Below are positions 32,679 through 42,900 of a stretch of 64,000 nt of DNA, piece after piece. Position 1 is the stretch's first letter, and the number at the start of each line of letters is the position of its first letter. A model generated the notes under the pieces. That model made no database searches, had not been told where the DNA came from, and saw nothing but the letters and a program-made list of their open reading frames with translations. The position numbers and the translations under genes were made by a program. Source of the DNA: an uncultured Coriobacteriaceae bacterium (lineage in GTDB: Bacteria; Actinomycetota; Coriobacteriia; Coriobacteriales; Atopobiaceae); contig CADAAU010000006.1 of the NCBI GenBank assembly GCA_902786015.1, positions 62,001 through 126,000 on the forward strand. Reading direction: 5' to 3'.

Positions 32679-33788
32679 ATGACTTGGCCTGTAACTCTTC
32701 AAACAGAGCGTTTGTACCTGCGCCCTTGGCGCGAATCAGATGCGGAGTCGCTCTTTGCCTACGCATCGGATCCCGACATAGGCCCCAACGCTGGCTGGCC
32801 CACTCACCAGAGCGTCGAGCAGAGCGTCCAGGCAATTCGTGACGTGCTCAGTGTTCCCCAGACGTTCGCCATCGTGCTCAGGGATTCCACACATCCGGAC
32901 GAGCCCGTGGGCGCCATAGGCCTAAAGATTGGCGAGGCTTCCGACTTAGCCATCGGGAGCGATCAGGCGGAACTAGGGTTTTGGATAGCCAAGCCCCTTT
33001 GGGGTAAGGGATACATGCCCGAGGCAGTGCGAGAGATCATGCGTTACGGTTTTTGCGAACTCGGACTCTCGGCCATTTGGGCAGGACACTCATTCGACAA
33101 CGACCAGAGTCGCCGAGTGCAAGAAAAGGCAGGTCTCAACCGTCAGCGCTCCATAAAGGACCGGCCACGCCAGTTGATGGGCGATTGCAAGACGGAAGAC
33201 GTCAGCTGGATAACACGCGGCGAGTGGGAGATTCTTTTACAGAGCGACCCCGTAGATCCCCAAACAATTCGAGAGCAGCAAAGCGAGGCAAACGAGATCT
33301 TGTCCTCGATTCCAAGCATTTCGTATGTTCGCTCCGGTGGCCAGACCGGCGCTGACCGTGGTGCGCTAGATGCGGCACGTGAGGCGGGCGTTTCGATTTG
33401 TGGGTGGTGCCCTCCCGGAGGTTTGGCTGAGGACATGCCGGAGCCACCCGGACTTCTTGCTCAGTATCCCGAGCTCAAGGAGGGTGTCAGCGAAGGCTAT
33501 GTTGAGAGGACTGCTTGGAACGTACGCGACTCGCATGCCACGCTTATTGTTGCGCCTTCTGGAATAGAGCCGCTGAGTGGGACCGATATGACGGTACGCT
33601 TCGCAAATGACTATGGTCGGCCTTACCTTGTAATTCGAAGCATCGAGGATCTGGGCAACGTACGCGCGTGGCTCGCGTCGCTCGGTCGTGGCATCACCCT
33701 CAACGTCGCCGGTCCGCGCGAAAGCAAAACACCTGGTACCTACGCACTCACAAAGAAGGTCGTCAGCCTGCTTTTGGCGCGTCCGTAA
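32679..33788 (+). CDS. GNAT acetyltransferase fused to a molybdenum-cofactor-carrier-like (SLOG-type) domain
   Basis: A 369-residue two-domain protein. Residues 1-185 are a RimJ/RimL-type GNAT: LQTERLYLRPWRESDAESLF opens it and WGKGYMPEA is the acetyl-CoA loop. Residues ~213-369 match the putative molybdenum-cofactor-carrier family: SGGQTGADRGALDAA at 219-233 is its nucleotide-type loop, followed by CGWCPPGG, RDSHATLIVAP and LNVAGPRESKTPG. No molybdenum-related gene is nearby. The two parts are in one frame without a stop, with a linker around 190-212. AGGGAG precedes the ATG. Both families are secure; the joint role is unknown. Confidence 0.88.
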   Translation: MTWPVTLQTERLYLRPWRESDAESLFAYASDPDIGPNAGWPTHQSVEQSVQAIRDVLSVPQTFAIVLRDSTHPDEPVGAIGLKIGEASDLAIGSDQAELGFWIAKPLWGKGYMPEAVREIMRYGFCELGLSAIWAGHSFDNDQSRRVQEKAGLNRQRSIKDRPRQLMGDCKTEDVSWITRGEWEILLQSDPVDPQTIREQQSEANEILSSIPSISYVRSGGQTGADRGALDAAREAGVSICGWCPPGGLAEDMPEPPGLLAQYPELKEGVSEGYVERTAWNVRDSHATLIVAPSGIEPLSGTDMTVRFANDYGRPYLVIRSIEDLGNVRAWLASLGRGITLNVAGPRESKTPGTYALTKKVVSLLLARP

Positions 33789-33835
33789 CCTTACGTCTAA
33801 GCACCAGTGACAAGTGCTTTCATTCAAAAAACAGG

Positions 33836-33879
33836 AATCCCGCCCACGAGCACCATAACATGCACTCGTAGGCGGGATT
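33836..33879. terminator. Bidirectional terminator
   Basis: AATCCCGCCCACGAG and CTCGTAGGCGGGATT (one mismatch) form a 15-base stem with T/A tracts on both sides, between converging genes. Confidence 0.85.
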
Positions 33880-33901
33880 TTGCTGACGGCTTTCGTGTGC
33901 G

Positions 33902-36900
33902 CTACCTGTCGGGAACCGCCCCCTTCGAAAGAACTATCACATCAATGGCCTCACATCTAAGGCTTTGCCCTGTGGTGCCTGCCACATCTTCTGCAGGTAC
34001 CCATTCGGTCCAACCGATGCCTTGAACGTGAGGTCTGTACCACAGGCTCAGGTGATCGGCAACTTCGCCTTTAAGACGCATGCGTACCGCCTCCATCCGC
34101 AAGCTGCGCCCGGAGGTGCCGGCAACCGCACCGTTGGAAACCCAGTCCTGCCAGCCAATACGCTGCACGTGAGCCTGGTACTCGATGCCTCCGGCATATG
34201 GGAAGTGTTGAAGCTTCGCCCACATGGCCTCCAGTCGTTTGCTCTGGCCGGTTGTTCCCAACATGCCGGCTGATCCGTAGCCAAGCCAACCGTCTCGCTG
34301 CACGTGAGCGTTTGCAATTACGAACGATCGGAAAGACGACTTGGCCGCGTCGTAGTCTTCTGGCTTTTCATCGCCATGTAGCACAATCACCTGGATTGCC
34401 TCGAGACGTTTACTCATGGCAGAGGTTCCAGCAGGATCACCATCACGTGCCCAGCCCAACCAGCCGTACGTCTGACAATGCACGCGATACCACACGCTAT
34501 AGCCGACCTCAGTCATCTTTTCGGAAAGTTTCATCTGCACTGCTTCGATGCGCCTTGATTGGCCGGTAGTGCCAGAGAGCTCGCCATCTTTGGCCCAGTT
34601 CTTCTCCCAACCGAACCCCTGAAGGTGAGAGCGATACTCAATCGAACCGCCTTCCACTCTTGCGCTCAGTGCCTCCAGCCGCAGACTGAGCCCAGTTGTA
34701 CCCAGCGTCTCGCCATTCGCGACTGGCTCCAGGTCACCATTCTTCTGTATGTGACCAGCATATGTTACGGAAAGCTTACTCTCCCCTTCAGAATGCTTAT
34801 TCTCTTCCTCGGAATGCTTATTCTCTTCCTCGGAATGCTTTTTCTCCCCCATAATAACGAACTCCAGCGTTGCAGAGTCCTTGAAGTTGCCCTTGCCAGT
34901 TATGGTCACGTATGCCTTGCCCACTCCCCTGTTGTCCTTGTAGGAAAGCGTGTAGTCGCGTCCCTCGACCAACTCTTTGCCGTTGAACGTCACCACAGGC
35001 TTGGGCTCGACTGCACCATTCGTATAGCGCTGTTCGCCAATGGCATCCACATGGCAATCCTTAATCGAGGCAGGAACAATTCTAAAGGTTACGGTTTGGT
35101 CGTTAGTCGTTGACGGCACGTTGCCTTCTTCGTCCACCTCACCCATCTTCCACTGCAGCTTGTCGGCAATGCGAGCAAGAACGGTGTAGGTACCCACATT
35201 CGTCGCCGCTGCATCGCCGTGCTCGTCTATGCGAGAGCCAGCACTGGGACTCAGGAGCGAATAGTTTTCGTTGCTCGACACGCCTGTCTGTTCCTCGCCG
35301 TTGTACACAAGCTCCTCGCCCACGGGCACGTCAATGACCTCATCGAGCATGTACAGATACGATACGACGTCACTTGGGTCCTTGTCTTCCTCAGTGGCAT
35401 ACGCCTGTATTACCATCATGCTGTCTTCGTCAGTGGTGGTACGATCCAAGTAAATGGGAGTGCCGGGTACGTACTCCGTGAAGTCTGCAAGGCCATCTCC
35501 ACTGTCGGTTGAGTAGAAGATCCGAGCGTTCGGATTATAGGAATCCAAATAGATTATCTGCGAGAGGTCGAAGATGCCATCGTCCAGCGTGGCGTAGGGC
35601 GGATCGGCAGGTTCGTGCCTACGATCGGGCGGATTCACGTACGCGTTGATCGAAAGCGAAAGGTCCACGTGTCCCTCGCCGTTGGGATTGTTGATCCAGC
35701 TGGGAAGCGGCTCCTTGACCTTGCCCGTTACCGTCCAGATGGACACATTTATGTCTTCGCCGTCTTCAACAAGCACAGGATCGCCCCACTCAACCGCGAC
35801 TTCCTCCTGTATGCCATCCTCCATCGTGAGGGTCGTGGTGGTGGGCAGCTGGTCTTTTATGTTGCTATCTGGATCCACATCCAACAAGTCGGCAGGTTGC
35901 TCTACGTCTAGCAGGTTGAGCTTATCGGCAGGCGCCACGTAAATGAGGGCGCCAACCTTAAGGTCCTCTTTCGTTATGCCGCTGGGAAGACTCACATCTT
36001 CGGGTGGTGTAACCGTACCCTCGGCATGCCAGTAGGACTCATATGCCTTGCCGCCGTTTTCGTCACAAACAGGGTCTTGCCACGTTACGTTTGCCTTGTT
36101 TACGTTGCTGCCTACTACCTCGATGTCCACCTGAGTGGGAAGTAGGTTCTTAATGCTGGCCATGTTGTTCTTATCATTGCTAGCCACAATCGGATTGGGC
36201 TCCTTGATGTTCTGCAAGCCAAGCTGCTCGGTTTTGTCGAAGCTCACGTACATTGTGTGCGGAGGTTCTACCGCGGTGTAGTTCACCATGGCCGCATCGT
36301 CCTCGTCACCTTTGTCCGGTACCTCGTAGTCCGGCAGCAGGTCGGCGGCGTATGCGAACTGCTTGCCCTCGGTAGGCGCAAGCGTTACCGTGGCGTCGTA
36401 TGCCTTGCCGTAGGCAGCCGTGCCATCGTCCTCGGGTGCGGGACTCCATTCAAGTGCGTTCACCGTAACGGGCACCTCGGAGAACCCCTTGTTTTGCAAC
36501 GCAAAGCTGGCGGTCGCGTTATCCTTCGTGGCCATCGTCTGGCCGGCCTTCGGCGCCTCGAACACAGTTTGAACGACGTCGACCACCGGCTTGTACAGCA
36601 CCTTTATAGTATACGTCTGACCAGCTGGCGCATCGTTTGCGAACTTGAAGAAGCCTACCGTAAGACCGTCCTCGGAAACGTTGGTGCCATCCTGCGGATC
36701 GGGTTGAGGCGCATCCACTTGCGTAACCTTGTCGGGCACGACCCAGCCAGCAAACTCGGCACCTTCGACCTCGGGCGCGTAGACCGCAAACCTCTCGTTC
36801 TCCTCGTCCACGTACATCGTTACTTCTTCGTTGGTCGTGCCCTCGATCTTTGTTTGCCCATCCGCGTTGACGTCACACGCCTGCGCCACGACCTTGCGTG

Positions 36901-39900
36901 CCTGGACGTTTGTAATGATGGGATCGAACTCAACGGTTATGGTGGCGCTGCCGTCGGGGTTCCAGATCCAGGCGGAGCCGTTCGCCTTGACCTGCGGACC
37001 TTCGGCGGAGTTGGTTGCGCCTGTTACGGCTACCGCGCTTGCAAACACCTGTGCCTTTTGCGCGTCCAGCTGTATGATGGCCGTGTAGTTTTCGGTGACG
37101 GTCTTGTTCTCACCGTCCTCCACGACCTCGCTTCCGTAGTCCCACCAGAGGTCGACCTCGGCAGATTGACCCTCGCCGTCGCCCCACTTGAGCGTGGCCT
37201 TGTTGGGCAACTGCTCGGCTTCGGGGTTGGGCTGCGGCACGATTGCGGTTATCGCACCGAACTTGTTGGTATAGTTGGCTGTAATCGTAAGGCTGTAGTC
37301 CTTGGCAAAGTCCCCGCCGTCCGTGTAGGCAGGCATGGTAATGCGGAGGGTCTCGCTCTTGAGGACGTCTGCAGAGAGGCCCAGCTTGGCCGTAACGTCC
37401 GTGCCGCTGCCGTCCACAACCGTCCAACCAGAGAACAGCTTGTCGTCGATCGTGCGGGCCACCGCGGTGTACGCAATGCCTTCGTACCAGCTGTCTACGT
37501 ACTGCTCGCCCACCATGTTGTAGGTGCTGTTGGTAATGTTCACCTGATGGCCCTTGTCGCGTCCCGTTTGCGGGAAGTACAGGGAGGCCATGTTCGCGGC
37601 TTCATTCAGGCGCGTGGTCGAAGCTCCGTCTGCCTTCACGCCAGCTCCCCTTGCGTAGATAAAGCGCCAGTTACCATCCTCTTGCTCCTGCCCACCCACG
37701 ACAGGCTTGACCGTAAACATTGCCTCTACGGTGTAGCGCGTCTCGTAGGCGGCCTCATTGCCGGTTGCCGCAGGCGTCCACGTAAGGCTCGTTACCTTTA
37801 CGCGCGCCAAATCGTCCGTGCCGTCAGGCAGCGTGCTTACGCCAAACAGCGTCTTGGTCGCATCCGAGAAGTTCAGGGTTGCCGTTACGTTGTTGTTATC
37901 CAGCGCGGTAAGCGGTTGCCCTCCCACGGGTGCAGCAACGCCAGTTATGGTTACCGAGCTGACCTCGGGCGCGTACAGCGCATGCACGCTGCAGTTGTCT
38001 CCAGCAACAGCATTTTGGAGCCTAAACTTGTTGCCAGTCGTTCCCACGCGCTCAACCTTGGAGCCTCTCGGCACCTCCCAGCCAACAAAGGTCGCGCCCT
38101 CTATGGCAGGCGGGAGCAGCTCGAACACGCCGTTGTCGTCCGTATCCCAAACGACCTTTAGCGTTTCGTTTTCCACACCGGTAAGAGGGTTCGTCGTATT
38201 GGCATCATACGCCTTGATGGTTACGTCCTCCGCGTCCGCGACTTTCGAGATGGACGGGAACGTAACGTTTACCGTTATGCTGCCATCGGTGTTGTGCTCG
38301 CAGGCTGCGGTCACGTTTGCGTAGTCCTCGGTGTCGGACGACCCTGCCGCAACTTCTATCTTGTCCGACACAAATTCCGCCGCCGTAGCCTCATCCAAAC
38401 GCATGGAAGCCGTGTAGGTCCACGTCTCGGTGCCCGTACCGCTGGACTCTACCCTTGCCGTCCAAGCCACCGGCACCGTAATCGAGCGCTCATCGCTCTC
38501 TTCCGTCGCCTTCCACTTTATGGTGGCGTCATTCGCAAGCGAGGTATCCGTGGGCTCGGCAATAATCGCACGCAGGCTTTGGGCCTTGGGCACGTAGCTT
38601 GCCGTGAGGTTCAGCGCATAGCGGTCACCAAGCACCGTGTTGTTAGGCATAACGAAGGTTATCGTTTGCTGTTTGAGATCGTTGGCGGTGAGCCCCAGCT
38701 TCGACGGTTCCACGTGATTCGTGCCGTCGCTCACGTCCCAGCCGCTGAACACATAGTTGTCGTAGCTCTTGGCCGTAACGCTCTTGGCCTCGCCTTCGCT
38801 CCACGTTTCCTGCCTGGGGGCCTTGCCCTCCTCCTCCGCGTTTTCGCAGTAGTCAACGATCGTTACGTCGTGCTTGATGTCGCGCGCCGTCGGCATGAAG
38901 TACAGAGTCAGCTTGCTCGCCGCAGAATCGAACTCGGCCGACTCGAAGGCAGGGTTCTCGGCGCTCGTCGTAACCGACACGCCGCCCCGTGCGAAGGCGC
39001 ACTCGTATGGCTGGTCGTCCTCATCAACGTACTCCACGACGCACTCCAGCCCGAGCTCGGCGGTGTATGCCGTGTTAGCTGCCGCCTTTTGGTCCGCGCC
39101 CGGCTCTGGCTTCCAGCTGAGGCTCTTTACCCGCGTTGCGAATGCGTCCGCAAACACGGAGTCCTCGGGGAGTAAGTACGCAAAGCCGATGCCCTCGTCA
39201 TTCACGCCGGCCAGCGGGTCGTCCGTGGCGGGTTGCGGGAATTTAGTCACCTCGATCTCCGAGATCTCGGGCACGTACAGCATGTTGACCGTGAGTAGCT
39301 TGGTCTTGTCGACGACCTTGAAGGTGTTGTCGTAAGGATTGTTCGTATTCACCTTTTCCAGGCCGGAGTCCGTAGCTGCCTCGTAGCCGCAGAACTTGCC
39401 TCCAGACACGTGCGGCCCGTTGTAGAACCTAAAGACGCCGTCCGCACCGGCCTTGAACGACTGGTTTGTTTTGATCTCGTTGCCATTCTGCACCAGTACG
39501 TTACGGTCCGCGTCGTTCTTGTCGCATGCGCGCGCTTCGACCTGGTACGTAAACGTGGGCGTACCTGTAGTCGTTGTTTCCGTCTTGGTTATGGTCACCC
39601 GTATGGTTCCGTCATCCTTGCGATTCGACGTAATCGTATAGACTGAATTCTCGTCGACAAACTGACCGTTTACCTGTACTTTTATGTTCAACGCATCATT
39701 TTCGGCAAACGGCTTGCCCGCCACCGCAGGGCAATTGAGGATGGCCTCGTAGGTGGTCGTGGTGGCAACCGTGGTATCCTCGTTCTTCGTTGTGTTTTGG
39801 TCGCGCTTCCAGTACGCTATTTGATGGAGCTGGTGCACCTTGCTTGTGCCCGCATAGTACTCAATCGTCGCCATCTTTGAGCCATAGTGCATAGCCTCGC

Positions 39901-42900
39901 CGACACCCGTAATCTTAATTTCGTTTATCGTGGCAATGTCTTCCAGCTGCGCCTCAAACGTTAGGCTGTAGCCTTGGGCGAACACATGGCTCGAATTGCC
40001 GCTTTGATAAACCGTTTGGTTGTTGCCGATTACCTCGCAGTACATGTTGGGCTTGTTTACGGCGTCCCACTTGAAGCTGTTGGTATTGCTATTGCGGTAT
40101 GCAGGCCTCATAAACTCCGTGACGTCGGTGTCAGTCTGGTCGGTAACCTTCCACTCCTTGAAGTACTTGCCCGCCGGTATCTTGTTGGTTGCGTCGTATC
40201 TAAAGGTCTGGTTCTCCTCCACCTGGAAGATCTCGGTAATGTCGCCAATCTTAACCGTAAAGGCGTGCTTGGGATACACCCTTGAGCTCCACTTAAACGA
40301 CGCGATAACCGTGAGCTCGTAATCGTCCGAAAAACCGTTCTTGCCCCCCTCGGGCATGGTGAGCGTAGCCGTCTGCTTATTATCATCTCCGTTGGGTAGC
40401 ACCTTCGCCGTCACATCTTTGGCCTTCTCGTCCCACACCCTCCACTTGTCGAACTGCCAATTTGTGGTCCCTTTGGCTTCTATCTTGTGCTGTGATCCCT
40501 CGGTCCACTCGTAGGTTTGCGAGATCTTTTTGAGCTGTGCGTCATTCTCGTTGTACACGACTACTGAGTGCAGGGCACCGTCAACATTGATGTTGTACGT
40601 TACCTCCGCGCTCTTGGTGCCATAGCTTATGGCATAGGCGGTAATGGTGTAGCTATCGTCTCGTTTTACACGGCCAAGGTCGATGCCGCCTCGATAAATG
40701 TCGTAACCATCTTTGCACGTGTTGGGCGAAGTCTTGGCGCCAGACAGTTTGTAGTATATGGCCTCGCCTTTTATGTCAGCCACGTCGAGCGTTACCGTTT
40801 GCTTGCCGGTTGGAATCACGTTGGTCTGGTCGGCACCGACCTTAAGGTTCCTCTTGCCGACGCTGGCCGAGGGCGCCAATACGGATTGGGCGTTCTGTAG
40901 TGCTGTGGCCGTACGCTCGTTGTTGTAGTAGTCATCGTAGGAGCGCAGCCATGCTAGCGTGACCTCGGGAAGGTGGTTAGCCATGATGCGCGACGTGTTG
41001 TACCCAAAGGTGCCCAGCATCATCATCTTGGCGGTGTCGTAGCTCTTTGTGTTATAGTCCCGATCCAACACACGCATTATGAAGTCGAACAGCTTAGGCC
41101 ACGCGTCATCAAACTTGGCGCGCTCCTCTTTGGTGAGTACTCCCAAGGCATCCGTTTCCTTGAGCTTCTTGTAAATCAGATCCATGTACTCTTTCTTTTT
41201 GTCTGCACTGGCCTTGTTCCACTTGCCGATAAGCGAATACCAAATGCGAAACATGCTGTGGTCGTTCCACGACGCGACCAAGGTATCGAAGCGGTTCATA
41301 GTGGTGGAAGCTCTATCTATGAATGCCTTCGACCTGCTGGGTTCCATGCCAAACAGCATGCCCATAACCGTGCGGAAGGTGGGCTCGAGGTCGCTTGCAT
41401 AGTAGTCGCGATTGGAGATGGCTCCTGCCTGCAGCTCGTTAACGAAGTCTCGTATGAACTTCTCCTCGTACACCACCGTTTTCCCCGTGGACTTTTCGAA
41501 GATGTTTGGTGACGGAACGAAGTCCATGCCGCACGTGGCGAAGTAGTCGTCGAACACGATGTTGGGATCAATCGCCTTGAGTTGCGCCACTGCCCCCGCG
41601 TTGTTGTATTCCTGAGAGTTGGTATATATGGGGCTGTTATCGGCATACAAGTAACGATGCGCGGGACCGCCATTGCCTCCGCGCTCCACCGAATCATTCT
41701 CAACATTCTGTGGGCCACCCGCGGCGGTGCCCGGAATGTAGTGATCCACACCGTAGCGCTTGAAGCCCATTGCTGAGGGTGCCACCAACGGCACCAAGTC
41801 AGCCTGGTTGATGACGTTGTGAATCGAAAAATACGACCTGTCATCGTATGTCGTGTTCGTGCCGCCTTGCGGTGCCTCCATGGGATAGCCAAACACCTGG
41901 GGTCGATTGCTAGACCAGGCATCGATGAGACGCTTACAGACGAGATTGGTTGTGGCTCCCGCACGCGAGTATCCTGCCACCCAGAACTTGATCTTGTTCA
42001 CGGGCAGATTGTACTTCTTTATGTAGGTGTTTATCTCTTGGAACACCTTGTCGGCGGCGCTGGTAAAGCCAGCGGCCTGCGCATCTCGCACGTTTTTGGC
42101 AGTGTTCAGCGTTACGTTACTGGTCCACTCGGCCTCGTAGTTCGACCCGCGAATAGCCACCGGCACCAAGTAGTAGCCCGAACCCTTGCCGTCCGTGTTC
42201 TTTAACTCCTTGTGCGAGATGGTTACGCCAATGGTGTCGATGCCTGGCTTCTGTACGTTGAAGTCGTTCACGTATGTATTTTGATCGTCGCAACCTATGT
42301 CGGCCATGAATTGACGTGCCGAGGCATGCTTGTTTATGTAGCCGTCCACCGCTTGTTTATTGCCAGTATTCAGGTAGAAGCCGCTCATCGCCATGCACAT
42401 GGATGTAGTAGCCAGGTGATTATTGTAGCTTGCGGGGTTATCGAAGAAGTAACCGTCCGAGAAGAAGAACGGTGTCGCAATATCGATTCCCTCTTCCACG
42501 CCGCTCGGGAAACGCACGTATCCACGCGTAACAGGATAGCCGTTGTAGTTCTTGCCATCAGCTTTGGGAGCTGCGTCAGCCGGCGAAATCCTTCCCACTT
42601 CCTGCCGTTCTCCATAGGACGTGCCATACTTATCTGCGTTGTCCTTGCCGTCCCTTACATAGAAGATCTTGCGCTTACTGTCGCTGGGATTGTACGTAAA
42701 GTGATATCCAGAGTTTTCTGCCTTTAGATACCGTATGCAATTGGAACCCTTGAGGCGATCGTGCGTCACCTGCACAGCATCCTCATTGATGGCTTCGTAT
42801 CCCATGAGAACGTCGGAATCTCCAGAGAGTGTAAAGTTGGGATGCACGCCAGTTGAGCCAAAAATAAGGTTGCCAGACCCGTTTCCGTTGTCTTTGATGA

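Noticed and set aside
34784..34846. Short regular repeats as a possible CRISPR array
   Set aside because: Units are contiguous 21-mers without spacers and are in frame within the giant protein gene. No other array-like repeat and no cas genes were seen.
36257..38161. Long plus-strand open frame (634 codons) antisense to giant protein A
   Set aside because: It is rich in Arg, Val, Gly and His in the way expected of an antisense frame of GC-rich coding DNA, has no domain or signal, and lies wholly inside a gene with clear repeat homology.
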